Assembly: GCF_041435095.1 (NCBI RefSeq)
Contig: NZ_CP108025.1
Span: 1,240,001 to 1,304,000 of the forward strand
From: Kitasatospora sp. NBC_00315
GTDB lineage: Bacteria; Actinomycetota; Actinomycetes; Streptomycetales; Streptomycetaceae
Length of the DNA stretch: 64,000 bases
Reading direction: 5' to 3'
Shown here piece after piece: positions 41,611-49,909 of this stretch; within the stretch, counting starts at the first letter, position 1, and every line of letters starts with the position of its first letter. The translations under genes were made by a program, and so were the position numbers. Under the pieces are notes generated by a model. The model saw only the letters and a program-made list of their open reading frames with translations. It made no database searches and was not told where the DNA came from.

Positions 41611-42108
41611 CTACCCGGCCAGCGCCGGCGGCCCGCCGTCCAGCACGAAGGCGGTCTCGCCGCGGCACTCCAGTGCCTGGGTCAGCCGGTTGAGGATGCG
41701 CGGTGACAGCTCCGGCAGGGCGTCCGGCGCGAACCAGCGGATGTCCAGCGACTCGTCGTCGTTGACCCGGGCCTCGCCGCTCACCCACCGGCACCGGAAG
41801 GTCAGTTCGAGGAACTGGCAGCGGTCCCCGTTGTCGAAGACGACCTCGGGCGACACGGTCACCGAGGCCAGCAGTTCGGGCCGCACCACGACCCCGGCCT
41901 CCTCCTCGACCTCGCGGACCAGGCCGTCGGCCGGCTGCTCGCCCGGGTCGAGGATGCCGCCGATCAGCGACCAGTGGCCGTCGTCCGCCCGCTGTCCGAG
42001 CAGCACGCGGCCGTCGTCATCCACGATCACGGCGGCGACGCCGCTCAGCCAGAGCAGGCGGTCGCCCACCACGGAGCGGAGGTCCGCGAGAAACTGAGGA
42101 ATAGCCAT
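41611..42108 (-). CDS. Nudix hydrolase
   Basis: The 165-residue protein contains the Nudix box: GGILDPGEQPADGLVREVEE continuing EAGV, matching GX5EX7REUXEEXGU. Before it are VAAVIVDDDGRVLLGQRADD and WSLIGG. It hydrolyses a nucleoside diphosphate linked to another moiety in the cytoplasm; the substrate is unspecified. The C-terminal part (SLDIRWFAPDALPELSPRI) is usual for ADP-ribose or NADH-like clades, but not decisive. ATG 42108 is used, without a strong ribosome-binding site. Confidence 0.9.
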   Translation of the reverse strand: MAIPQFLADLRSVVGDRLLWLSGVAAVIVDDDGRVLLGQRADDGHWSLIGGILDPGEQPADGLVREVEEEAGVVVRPELLASVTVSPEVVFDNGDRCQFLELTFRCRWVSGEARVNDDESLDIRWFAPDALPELSPRILNRLTQALECRGETAFVLDGGPPALAG

Positions 42109-42229
42109 GCTCGGACCCTATGCCAGCGACCGGCGGAGACGGATCATGCTCCGGGCGACCGGCAGCGGCGTCGATACCGCCCCGGCCGACTCCGCCACCG
42201 CCGTACGGGACACCCCTCGGTTGCGGGGG

Positions 42230-42302
42230 CCGAGTCAGGGGCCGAGTCAGAGGCCGAGTCGCGGAGCCGGGTCAGAGGCCGAGTCGCGGGACCGGGTCGC
42301 GG
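42230..42302. repeat. Imperfect GGCCGAGTC repeats
   Basis: Short units such as GGGGCCGAGTCAG and AGAGGCCGAGTCGCG recur about five times in a row. They lie in the spacer upstream of the Nudix gene, outside any coding frame I support. Confidence 0.7.
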
Positions 42303-42378
42303 AGCTGCCGCGGGGAACCCGGCGCGGCGCAGGCCCGGGGCGGGAGGGATCAGCCCGTGGTGACCCGATCGGTGCGGG

Positions 42379-42651
42379 TCAGGGGGTGACGCCGCGCCCG
42401 TGGCGCAGCAGCGTGAACGCGATCCGGCCGAGCAGCATGACACCCGCGGCCAGACAGCCCGCCACGGCCATCACCCACGCGGGGCCGTTGCCCTCCGGCA
42501 CCACCACGGCGACCACGATCCCGAGGGCGAGGCAGGCCAGGCCGACCACGGTCAGCGGGAGCTGATGACGGTGGAGGGCGCCGCCACTCCACAGCCGCGC
42601 GGCGCGGGAGGCCGTGTGCACCAGGGAATGATCGTGTTCCGCGTCTGCCAT
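42379..42651 (-). CDS. Small two-helix membrane protein
   Basis: The 90 residues comprise a His-rich soluble lead (DAEHDHSLVHTA), then two hydrophobic helices (LTVVGLACLALGIVVAVVV and WVMAVAGCLAAGVMLLGRIA) separated by the short loop PEGNGPA. The tail is HGRGVTP. No family is recognised. ATG 42651 is chosen; the upstream frame has poor codon bias. Single gene. Confidence 0.65.
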   Translation of the reverse strand: MADAEHDHSLVHTASRAARLWSGGALHRHQLPLTVVGLACLALGIVVAVVVPEGNGPAWVMAVAGCLAAGVMLLGRIAFTLLRHGRGVTP

Positions 42652-42732
42652 GAGCCCAAGGTACCCCCGCGGGGCGCGGTGGGCAGCCTCGCACGTCACG
42701 TTTTTCCCGGCCCTCGACGGGGGTCCGCGCAG

Positions 42733-42774
42733 CACCACCCACCCACTGCCCACTCACCACCCACCCACTGCCCA
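42733..42774. repeat. 20-bp direct repeat, two copies
   Basis: CACCACCCACCCACTGCCCA occurs at 42733-42752 and 42755-42774, perfectly conserved with two bases between. Confidence 0.85.
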
Positions 42775-42967
42775 CCCACCGCGCGCCCGGCACCCGCCGG
42801 GGCGCCCGCACGGCCTTCTGCACCGCCACGCGGACAGGCCCCGAGCACCGGCCGAACACCGGCTGAGCGCCGCCCGAACACCGTCTGATCACGGCAGGAG
42901 CACGATCCGGGGGCGGCCGGAACTTCTCGTTCCGCCATCCGGGTCCGGTCCGAAAATCGGTGCGTCC

Positions 42968-43004
42968 GGTTGTACAACCATCCGCGGGGAGTATCGGTCT
43001 CCCC
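42968..43004 (+). promoter_or_regulatory. Palindromic operator and promoter of the deacetylase gene
   Basis: GGTTGTACAACC (42968-42979) is a perfect 12-bp palindrome that overlaps the -35-like TTGTAC. GGGGAG and CTCCCC pair around TATCGGT just after. The gene starts 157 bases downstream. Confidence 0.5.
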
Positions 43005-43160
43005 TACATCGAGCGATCCAGGAGCCGTCCGCGGTACGGGTTGGGAGTCCCTGCCACGGACCGGAGAACCAGGGGGCGGAGCCGCCGCGCCCAGGTGTCG
43101 GAGGCCGGGCTCCGCCCTCCGACGGTACCGCCACGCCGCACCGGCGATCGAGGGGGAACC

Positions 43161-44330
43161 GTGCCGCACAGCCAGACCACGGCCGTCAGAGGCCTGCCGT
43201 CCGTCGCACCGACGCCTGCCCAGGCGCCCGGCGCGTCGGGCGGCCCGTCCGCACGACCGGGCCGCGCCGCCGCCCGGTCCGGCTCCGTCGCGCTCGCGCC
43301 GGACGTCAGGACGACGGATGCCGGCACCAGGGACGTCAACGCCACGGACGTCAACGCGACGGGCGGCGCCGCGACCGGCGCCACGCAGGAGGCGGACGGC
43401 GCCCAGCACGCCTGCGGCCCCGGCGGGCCGGGCGACTGGCTGCGCTTCGCGCCCGTCCAGCCGCTGTTCAGGGCACGGGCCGCGCAGCGCCTCGCGGTGC
43501 TCGCGTACCACGGGGTGACCGACTCGCGCTCCTTCGGGGCCCAGCTGGACCGGCTGCGCAGGCTGGCCGTCCCGGTGTCACTGGAGGCGGTGCAGAGTGC
43601 CGTGGCCGAGCAGCGGCCGCTGCCGCCGCGCAGTGTGCTGATCACCTTCGACGACGCCGACCGCAGCGTGCTGACCCACGCCCTGCCGGAGCTGACCCGC
43701 CGGGGGATCCCCGCGGCGGCCTTCGTGATCTCCGAGCTGATCGGGACGGACCGGCCGTTCTGGTGGCACGAGGCAGCCTTCCTCGCCCGCAACGGCGGGC
43801 GGGCCCGCTCGCTCCGCACCGATCACCCGGACCACTTGCTGCCGCACCTCAAGCAGCTGCCCGACCCCGACCGCCGCCGCAGCCTGCAGGAACTGCGGGT
43901 CAGCGCGCACCGCAGGCCGCCCCGCCAGGTCCAGCTCGCGCCGGAGGACCTGCTGGCGCTGCGGGACGGGCAGGTCGCGATCGGCAACCACACCCAGGGG
44001 CACCCGTGCCTGGGACGCTGCGACGCCGCGACCGTCCGGGCCGAGATCACCGGCGCGCATGACGCGCTGACCCGCTGGCTCGGCGAGCCGCCGACCGCGT
44101 TCGCCTACCCGGACGGCGGCCACGACCCGCGGGCGGAGACGGTGCTCGACGAGCTGGGGTACCGGCTCGGGTTCCTGTCCGACCACCGGCTGGGGCCCCG
44201 GCTGCCCGAGCACCCGTTGCAGATCAGCCGGCTCCAGGTGGACAACTCCACCAGCGCCCGTCGCTTCGACACGATCCTGTCCGGACTGGAGCCGGCCTAC
44301 CGGCGCTGGCGCGGCCGGTCGGTGGCCTGA
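43161..44330 (+). CDS. Polysaccharide deacetylase (NodB/CE4) family protein
   Basis: The 389-residue protein has a 110-residue low-complexity N-terminus, then a NodB fold. Motif 1 is SVLITFDDADRSVL (Asp-Asp). The two metal His come in VAIGNHTQGHPCLG (HxxxH). Motif 3 is PTAFAYPDGGHDPRAE. The family removes N- or O-acetyl groups from cell-wall or capsule sugars. The N-terminus is Ala/Thr-rich without a clear signal peptide, so secretion is uncertain. GTG 43161 has GAGGGGG nearby. Convergent with the racemase-like gene. Confidence 0.85.
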   Translation: MPHSQTTAVRGLPSVAPTPAQAPGASGGPSARPGRAAARSGSVALAPDVRTTDAGTRDVNATDVNATGGAATGATQEADGAQHACGPGGPGDWLRFAPVQPLFRARAAQRLAVLAYHGVTDSRSFGAQLDRLRRLAVPVSLEAVQSAVAEQRPLPPRSVLITFDDADRSVLTHALPELTRRGIPAAAFVISELIGTDRPFWWHEAAFLARNGGRARSLRTDHPDHLLPHLKQLPDPDRRRSLQELRVSAHRRPPRQVQLAPEDLLALRDGQVAIGNHTQGHPCLGRCDAATVRAEITGAHDALTRWLGEPPTAFAYPDGGHDPRAETVLDELGYRLGFLSDHRLGPRLPEHPLQISRLQVDNSTSARRFDTILSGLEPAYRRWRGRSVA

Positions 44331-44380
44331 CGCCCGGTACCCCGGCGCGTCGACGGACGCCCCGGCGCCGCTCGGCCGCC

Positions 44381-44465
44381 CGCGCGGGCTCGGGCCGTCG
44401 CGGGCGTCGCCAGGGTCGCGGGACCGCGCGGGCTCAGGCCGTCGCGGGCGTAGCCAGGGTCGCGG
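44381..44465. repeat. 41-bp tandem duplication of the racemase 3' end
   Basis: Copy 1 is 44381-44421 and copy 2 is 44425-44465, with two mismatches and a 44-base period. Copy 2 contains the stop of the racemase gene. Copy 1, downstream of it, has CGA at the matching place instead of the TGA. Confidence 0.85.
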
Positions 44466-45240
44466 TCGGGCCGGCCGCGACCAGGCGTCCCTGCGGGTAG
44501 CGGTCGGCGACGGCGCCGAGTGCGCCCGGCCGGCCGCTGTGCAGGACGGTCAGCCGCCCGCCGCCGGTCCCGGTGCCCCGGCCCGCCTCGGCGATCCGCC
44601 GCAGGGCCTGGGCCGCGACCGCGTCGGCCGAGCCGTACAGCCGCAGCCCGGGGCCGGCGGCGGGGGCGACGGCCGCCCGGATGAGGTCGTCGACCAGTTC
44701 GTAGTGCGTGCAGCCGAGGACGATCTCGGCCGTCCCGGCCGGAGTGCGGGCGGCCGCGTCGGCGACGGCCGCGCCGATGGCCCGTTCGTCCCCGCGTTCC
44801 ACCGCGTCGGCGAGGCCGGGGCAGGCCACCTCGGTGACCTCGGCCGCCCCGGCGAAGTCGCGGATCAGACCGCGCTGGTACGCGCTGCCGGTGGTGGCGG
44901 GGGTGGCCCAGATCGCCACCGGGCGTCCGGCCGCGGCGGCCGGCTTGATGGCGGGGACGGTGCCGATCACCGGCAGCCCCGGTTCCCACGCGGCGCGCAG
45001 CGCGTCCAGGGCGTGCACGGATGCGGTGTTGCAGGCGATGACCAACGCGTCCGGCTCGTGCGCCGCGGCCGCCCGCGCGCAGGCGAGGGCGTGCGCCGTC
45101 ACGTCCGCGGGCGTGCGCGGGCCCCAGGGCATCCCGTCCGGATCCGAGGAGAGCACGAGGTCCGCGTCGGGCCGCAGGCCCCGCAGGGCGGCGGCCGCCG
45201 CCAGCAAGCCGATGCCGGAGTCCACCAGTGCGATCTTCAC
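44434..45240 (-). CDS. Glutamate-racemase-like protein (Asp/Glu racemase family)
   Basis: The 268 residues follow the MurI pattern: IALVDSGIGLLAAAAALRG (catalytic region Asp/Ser), SSDPDGMPWGPRTPADV, VIACNTASVHALDAL with the first catalytic Cys, and TAEIVLGCTHYELV with the second. Glutamate racemase supplies D-Glu for peptidoglycan. The divergent sequence near the start (SDPDGMPWG instead of the usual DxARxPYG) suggests a paralog or a relaxed-specificity racemase rather than the sole MurI. GTG 45240 is used. Its 3' end is tandemly duplicated. Confidence 0.75.
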   Translation of the reverse strand: MKIALVDSGIGLLAAAAALRGLRPDADLVLSSDPDGMPWGPRTPADVTAHALACARAAAAHEPDALVIACNTASVHALDALRAAWEPGLPVIGTVPAIKPAAAAGRPVAIWATPATTGSAYQRGLIRDFAGAAEVTEVACPGLADAVERGDERAIGAAVADAAARTPAGTAEIVLGCTHYELVDDLIRAAVAPAAGPGLRLYGSADAVAAQALRRIAEAGRGTGTGGGRLTVLHSGRPGALGAVADRYPQGRLVAAGPTATLATPATA

Positions 45241-45297
45241 GGGGAACGACTCTAGTCGATCCGCTCCGCGCGGCCCTGCGTGCGGCAGACTGCCACC

Positions 45298-46452
45298 GTG
45301 ACAGTCCTGCTCTGGGTCTCCGCGCTCTCGCTGCTGGTCTGGCTCTGGCTGACCTGCTGCCACGGCCTCTTCTGGCGCACCGACGTCCGGCTGCCGGAAC
45401 GCCGTCCGCCGGCCCGCTGGCCGGGCGTGGCGATCGTGGTGCCGGCCCGGGACGAGGCCGAGGTGCTGCCGACCAGCCTGCCGAGCCTGCTGGCGCAGAA
45501 GTATCCCGGGCGGGCCCGGGTGATCCTGGTGGACGACCACAGCGGCGACGGCACCGGCGACCTGGCGGCCTCCCTGGCGGGCCCGGACGGCCTCCCGCTC
45601 ACCGTCACCACCCCGCCGCCGCTGCCCACCGGCTGGACCGGCAAGCTCTGGGCGCTGCGCCACGGCGTCGAGCTCGCCTCGGCGCCGCCGGACGGGGCCG
45701 CCCCGGAGTACCTGCTGCTCACCGACGCGGACATCGCGCACGGGCCGGAGTCGCTCGCCGAGCTGGTCGCGGCCGCCGAGAGCGCCGGACTCGACCTGGT
45801 CTCCCAGATGGCCCGCCTGCGGGTCACCACCCGCTGGGAGCGGTTGATCGTCCCCGCGTTCGTGTACTTCTTCGCGCAGCTCTACCCCTTCCGCCGCAGC
45901 AACCGGCCGGGCAGCCGGACGGCGGCCGCGGCCGGCGGGTGCTCGCTGGTGCGCCGTGAGGCGCTGGAACGGGCCGGCGGGGTGGCCGCGATCCGCGGCG
46001 CGGTGATCGACGACGTCTCGCTGGCGCGGATGGTGAAGGCCTCCGGCGGACGGACCTGGCTCGGTCTGGCGGACCAGGTGGACAGCGTCCGGCCCTACCC
46101 ACGACTGGCCGAGCTGTGGCGGATGGTCTCGCGCAGCGCGTACGCGCAGCTGCGGCACTCACCGATGCTGCTGCTCGGCACGGTGCTGGGCCTGGGCCTG
46201 GTCTACCTGGTACCGCCGGTCGCCACGGTGGCCGGGCTGTCGGCCGGCCACCCGGCCGTGGCCGCGTTCGGCGCGGCGGCGTGGCTGCTGATGGCGGGCA
46301 CGTACCTGCCGATGCTCCGCCACTACCGGCAGCCGGCCCTCGCGGCGCCGCTGCTGCCGTTCACCGCTCTGCTGTACCTGCTGATGACGGTGGACTCGGC
46401 GGTCCAGCACCGGCGCGGACGCGGCGCGGCCTGGAAGGGCCGGACGTACTGA
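45298..46452 (+). CDS. hpnB: Hopene-associated glycosyltransferase HpnB
   Basis: The 384-residue protein has an N-terminal helix (LLWVSALSLLVWLWLTCC), a GT2 catalytic domain (VVPARDEAEVLPTSLPSLL, VILVDDHSGDGTGDLA, PTGWTGKLWALRHGVE, YLLLTDADIAHGPESL, VIDDVSLARMVKASGG) and C-terminal hydrophobic helices. The TGWTGKLWA and LLTDADI combination is specific for HpnB, which glycosylates hopanoid tails or is linked to hopanoid genes. No other hpn gene is in the window. GTG 45298 begins directly before the helix; a GTG at 45280 is also possible. Confidence 0.85.
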   Translation: MTVLLWVSALSLLVWLWLTCCHGLFWRTDVRLPERRPPARWPGVAIVVPARDEAEVLPTSLPSLLAQKYPGRARVILVDDHSGDGTGDLAASLAGPDGLPLTVTTPPPLPTGWTGKLWALRHGVELASAPPDGAAPEYLLLTDADIAHGPESLAELVAAAESAGLDLVSQMARLRVTTRWERLIVPAFVYFFAQLYPFRRSNRPGSRTAAAAGGCSLVRREALERAGGVAAIRGAVIDDVSLARMVKASGGRTWLGLADQVDSVRPYPRLAELWRMVSRSAYAQLRHSPMLLLGTVLGLGLVYLVPPVATVAGLSAGHPAVAAFGAAAWLLMAGTYLPMLRHYRQPALAAPLLPFTALLYLLMTVDSAVQHRRGRGAAWKGRTY

Positions 46453-46531
46453 CCGGACGGGCTCGGGACGGGACCGGCCCGGCCGGCCTAGCGCCGGGCC
46501 CGAACCCACCGGCCGGGCACGGCGGAACGGT

Positions 46532-46579
46532 GGCTCCCGCCCGGACGGCGGCCACCGATATTCCGCCCGGGCGGGAGCC
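46532..46579 (+). terminator. Terminator hairpin after hpnB
   Basis: GGCTCCCGCCCGG (46532-46544) and CCGGGCGGGAGCC (46567-46579) form a 13-bp perfect stem with a 22-base loop, just upstream of the next gene's start. Confidence 0.65.
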
Positions 46580-46600
46580 CTCCTGGGCCACACTGTCCGG

Positions 46601-47350
46601 ATGAATCGTCAGACGCTGTCCCGGATCGCCCACACCCACCACCCGATCGCGGCGCCGATCACCGACGACTCGGTCGCCCGGCTGCTCGACCGCGCCGCAC
46701 GGGCCGGCCGCGGGCGGGCGCTCGATCTCGGCTGCGGCGAGGCCGGCTGGCTGCTGCGGCTGCTCGCCGCCAGGCCGGCCTGGCAGGCCGTCGGGGTGGA
46801 CCTGGACGCGGGTGCGCTGACGAAAGCCCGGGAGAGCGCGCAGGCGATGGGGCTGGAGCGGCGGATCGGCCTGCACCACCTGGACGCCTCCGAGTTCGGC
46901 GCCCGGGAGCCCTTCGACCTGGTGCTGAACGTGGGTGCCACCCATGCGTTCGGCGGCCTGCTGCCGACCCTGGCGGCGGCCCGGACCCACCTGGCCCCGG
47001 GCGGGACGGTGCTGGTCGGCGAGGGCTTCTGGGAGCGCGAGCCGTCCCGGGCCGCGCTGGACGGCCTGGGCGCGGCCCGGGAGGACTACCAGGACCTCGC
47101 GGGAACCGTCGACGCCGTGATCGCCGACGGCTGGACCGTGGTCCTCGGCCATGTCAGCAGCCCGCAGGAGTGGGACGACTACGAGTTCTCCTGGACGGGC
47201 TCGCTGGCCGAGTGGGCGCTGGACAACCCCGGGCACCCCGACAGTGCGGCGGCCCGCGAGGCGGCGGACCTCCACCGCGCCGAGTGGCTGCACGGCTATC
47301 GGGGCACCTTCGGCTTCACGACCCTGCTGCTGCGGCGCACCGCTGCCTGA
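46601..47350 (+). CDS. Class I SAM-dependent methyltransferase
   Basis: The 249-residue protein has motif I RALDLGCGEAGWLLRLLA, motif II VGVDLDAGALTKARESA, HLDASEFGAREPFDLVLNVG, and motif post-III GGTVLVGEGFWEREPS. After this a helical substrate part contains QEWDDYEFSWTGSLAEWAL. These features resemble methyltransferases of the UbiE/small-metabolite group; the substrate is unknown. ATG 46601 follows the hairpin of hpnB, with no strong ribosome-binding site visible. Confidence 0.85.
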   Translation: MNRQTLSRIAHTHHPIAAPITDDSVARLLDRAARAGRGRALDLGCGEAGWLLRLLAARPAWQAVGVDLDAGALTKARESAQAMGLERRIGLHHLDASEFGAREPFDLVLNVGATHAFGGLLPTLAAARTHLAPGGTVLVGEGFWEREPSRAALDGLGAAREDYQDLAGTVDAVIADGWTVVLGHVSSPQEWDDYEFSWTGSLAEWALDNPGHPDSAAAREAADLHRAEWLHGYRGTFGFTTLLLRRTAA

Positions 47351-47482
47351 CCGCCGCCGGACCCGCCGTCCGGATCCGCCACCCGGTACCCGGCGGCGGC
47401 GGGGCCGGACGGCCGCGCGCCGCCGGACCGGGGATCGCCCCCCGGCACGCGCGAACGCGCCCTGGGCCCCCGCGCCGGCCGG

Positions 47483-48088
47483 TCAGACCTCGGCCGGAAC
47501 CGGTCGGACGTCGCCGACCGTGATCCGGTGGGTCTGTTCGGCGACCCGGCGGCCGAGGTGCTCGGCGGTGGCGAGGTCGGAGGGGTGCATCTGCTCCGCA
47601 CCCTGGTCGCCGTTGGACTGGGCGGCCGCGCCGAGCCAGAAGCCGAGGCGGTTGAGGTCCTGGTCCGAGGCGGTGCTGCGGTTCCAGCCGGGCAGCAGCC
47701 CGAGGCTGACCCAGGTCATCCCGTGCTGGGCGGCGAAGATCGACAGGGACTGGAGCGCGTTGAGCTTGTCGCCGCTCATGGTGCCGGAGTTGACGAACCC
47801 GGCGGCGATCTTGTCCCGCCAGGCCTGCGAGGCCCAGCGGCCGCTGGTCGACTCGGCGAAGGTACGGAAGGCGGCGGAGACGTCGCCCAGGTAGGTCGGC
47901 GAGCCGAAGACGACGGCGTCCGCCGTGTCCAGCGCCGCCCAGTCCTCCTCGGTGATCGCGTCGACGGCTATCAGGCGGACGGTGGTGCCGGGCACCTCGG
48001 CGGCGCCGCGCCGGACGGCCTCGGCCTGGTTCGCGGTGTGGCCGAACCGGCTGTGGTAGGCGATGGCGACGGAGATCTCGTGCGACAT
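47483..48088 (-). CDS. Flavodoxin-like NAD(P)H:quinone oxidoreductase (WrbA-related)
   Basis: The 201-residue FMN-binding protein begins VAIAYHSRFGHTANQAEAVR (flavodoxin phosphate loop), then ADAVVFGSPTYLGDVSAAFR and FVNSGTMSGDKLNALQSLS, the WrbA/NQO pattern. It probably reduces quinones by two electrons in the cytoplasm. It is 10 bases after the stop of the alpha/beta hydrolase and is transcribed with it. The pair is divergent from a TetR gene. Confidence 0.85.
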   Translation of the reverse strand: MSHEISVAIAYHSRFGHTANQAEAVRRGAAEVPGTTVRLIAVDAITEEDWAALDTADAVVFGSPTYLGDVSAAFRTFAESTSGRWASQAWRDKIAAGFVNSGTMSGDKLNALQSLSIFAAQHGMTWVSLGLLPGWNRSTASDQDLNRLGFWLGAAAQSNGDQGAEQMHPSDLATAEHLGRRVAEQTHRITVGDVRPVPAEV

Positions 48089-48098
48089 GTCGGCCCTT

Positions 48099-48977
48099 CT
48101 ACTTCTGGGTGCGGTCGAGGAATGCGGCGATCAGCGGCGCGATCTCGGGGAGCTTCTCCTCCAGCGCGAAGTGGCCGGTGTCGAAGAGGTGCAACTCGGC
48201 GTCCGGTACGTCGCGCAGGAACGCGCGGGCGCCCGGCTCGGTGAAGAACGCGTCGTTGCGGCCCCAGACGATCAGGGTCGGCGGCTGGGCGGTGCGCAGC
48301 CATTCCTGCCAGGCCGGGTACTGCTCCAGGTTGGCGTGGTAGTCCAGGGCCAGCTCGACCTGGATCTCGCGGCGCCCCGGCAGGTCGAGGAAGTGCTGGT
48401 CGAGGGTCCAGCCGTCGGGCGCGACCAGCTCCGGGTCGGTGGCGCCGCCCTCGTACTGCCCCCGGGTCATCTCCAGCGTGAGGATCTCGCGCACCCGCTC
48501 GGCGGCCCCCGGCACCCCCGGCCGGTTGGCGATGAACCCGCGCGCGAGGTCGGAGAGGCCCTCCTCGTACGCGTTGCCGTTCTGCACCACCAGGCCGGTG
48601 ATCCACTCCGGGTGGCGGGTGGCCAGCCGCAGACCCACCGGGGCGCCGAAGTCGAAGACGTACATCGCGAAGCGGTCCAGGCCGAGCGCGAGGCAGAACC
48701 CCTCGAGGACGTCCGCGAGGGTGTCGAAGCCGTAGCGCAGCACCGCCGGTGGCGGGCTGTCACTGTGCCCGAAGCCCGGGTAGTCCGGGGCGATCAGGTG
48801 GTAGCGGCTGCCGAGCGCGTCGATCAGCCGGGTGAACTGGTGCGAGGCGGACGGGAATCCGTGCAGCAGCAGGAGCGTCGGCGCGTCGGCCGGCCCCGCC
48901 TCCCGGTAGAAGATCCGCAGATCCCCGACCTGTGCGAAGCGATGTTTGACGTACGGGATCTCTGCCGGTTCGGTCAT
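48099..48977 (-). CDS. Alpha/beta hydrolase, haloalkane dehalogenase/epoxide hydrolase-like
   Basis: The 292 residues include HGFPSASHQFTRLIDAL (oxyanion hole), YPGFGHSDSPPP, FDFGAPVGLRLATRHPEW (nucleophile Asp instead of Ser), WGRNDAFFTEPGA and FDTGHFALEE (catalytic His). An Asp nucleophile in the D-F-G-A-P context is typical for haloalkane dehalogenase or fluoroacetate/epoxide hydrolase relatives. The substrate is unknown. The operon partner is the flavodoxin-like gene. The regulator is probably the divergent TetR protein. Confidence 0.85.
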   Translation of the reverse strand: MTEPAEIPYVKHRFAQVGDLRIFYREAGPADAPTLLLLHGFPSASHQFTRLIDALGSRYHLIAPDYPGFGHSDSPPPAVLRYGFDTLADVLEGFCLALGLDRFAMYVFDFGAPVGLRLATRHPEWITGLVVQNGNAYEEGLSDLARGFIANRPGVPGAAERVREILTLEMTRGQYEGGATDPELVAPDGWTLDQHFLDLPGRREIQVELALDYHANLEQYPAWQEWLRTAQPPTLIVWGRNDAFFTEPGARAFLRDVPDAELHLFDTGHFALEEKLPEIAPLIAAFLDRTQK

Positions 48978-49074
48978 GTCAGACGCTCTCCCCTAAGCGG
49001 ACCCGAATGGGATGAGGAGGACAATGACAGCGGGGACGCCCCTAACACAACTGGAGTTTCGTTTGTCTCGACGC
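48978..49074. promoter_or_regulatory. 97-base divergent spacer, TetR target region
   Basis: It separates the hydrolase operon from the TetR gene. Third-position GC drops in the frame from 49024 to 49074, which marks it as noncoding. The sequence AACACAACTGGAGTTTCGTT is the AT-richer core. No clean palindrome stands out; one half site each side is possible. Confidence 0.4.
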
Positions 49075-49854
49075 ATGGACGGGCCCGACGACGCCCGCGG
49101 GGACGGAGCGCGCTCCGCCCGTACGCAGGAGCCGGCGGGGGCCCGCCCGGGCACCCTCCGCCCGGGCGGGCGGACCGCCCGCACCCGGGCCGCCGTCCTG
49201 GCCGCCGCGCGGGCCGAACTGATCGCGACCGGCTTCGCGAACATGACCGTCGAGAAGGTCGCGGCCCGGGCGGGGGTCGCCAAGACCACCGTCTACGCGC
49301 GCTGGCGCGACGTCTCCGGCCTCGTGGTCGACCTGCTGTCCGAACTCACCGTACGGACGGTGCCGCTGCCCGACACCGGATCACTCGCGGGCGATCTCCG
49401 GCGGGTCGCCGCGGACCTGCTGGCGCTCGCCCGGACACCGGCCGAGCGGGCCGTGTTCGAGGCCGTCCTCGCCACCGCGATTCAGGACGAGCAGGCCCGG
49501 CGGGCACTCACCGAGTTCTACGCCTTCCGGCTCGCCACCACGGGGCAGTTGGTGGAGCGGGCGATCGCCCGGGGCGAGGTACCGGCCGACACCGACCCGA
49601 AGGAGGTCGTCCGCACCCTGGCAGCGCCCTTCTACTACCGCCTCTTCGTCAGCGGCGAGCCGATGACCGAGGCCGACGCCGACCGTGCCGCGGCGGTCGC
49701 CGCGCACGCGGCGGCGGCCGGCCTGCTGCCGGGCGGGTGTCAGGAGGCCGGCTCCGCCCCGGACCCGGACCCGGGCACCGACCCGGACCCGGACCCGGGC
49801 ACCGACCCGGACTCGGACCCGGGCGCCGGCGCCGGGCACCGGCAGGACGGGTGA
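49075..49854 (+). CDS. TetR-family regulator with Asp-Pro-rich tail
   Basis: The 259-residue protein has a 40-residue disordered lead, a TetR DNA-binding domain (TRAAVLAAARAELIATGFAN, then VEKVAARAGVAKTTVYARWR), a ligand domain of helices to about residue 220, and an acidic tail with DPDPGTDPDPDPGTDPDSDP. ATG 49075 is chosen because the codons upstream to 49024 have low third-position GC. The divergent hydrolase/flavodoxin operon is the probable target. The tail repeat is encoded by a GACCCGGACCCGGGCACC tandem. Confidence 0.82.
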   Translation: MDGPDDARGDGARSARTQEPAGARPGTLRPGGRTARTRAAVLAAARAELIATGFANMTVEKVAARAGVAKTTVYARWRDVSGLVVDLLSELTVRTVPLPDTGSLAGDLRRVAADLLALARTPAERAVFEAVLATAIQDEQARRALTEFYAFRLATTGQLVERAIARGEVPADTDPKEVVRTLAAPFYYRLFVSGEPMTEADADRAAAVAAHAAAAGLLPGGCQEAGSAPDPDPGTDPDPDPGTDPDSDPGAGAGHRQDG

Positions 49855-49909
49855 CCCGCGCCCGGGCGGCGGGAGCCCGCGCCCTCTCCCGGCGGCGGCC
49901 TCGGGGCGG

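Larger units (their letters stand above)
42652..43160. other. 509-base regulatory spacer before the deacetylase gene
   Basis: It holds a 22-bp-period repeat (42733-42774), a perfect palindrome GGTTGTACAACC (42968-42979) and an inverted repeat GGGGAG/CTCCCC (42986-43004). TTGTAC (42970-42975) and TATCGG (42992-42997), 16 bases apart, are promoter-like and overlap the palindrome. Confidence 0.55.

Noticed and set aside
49024..49074. Earlier start of the TetR gene with AGGAGG nearby
   Set aside because: Third-position GC of these codons is low, the spacing is only three bases, and the region is the likely operator.
48978..49074. Clean TetR palindrome in the divergent spacer
   Set aside because: Only weak, mismatched half sites were found, so I report the region but no site.
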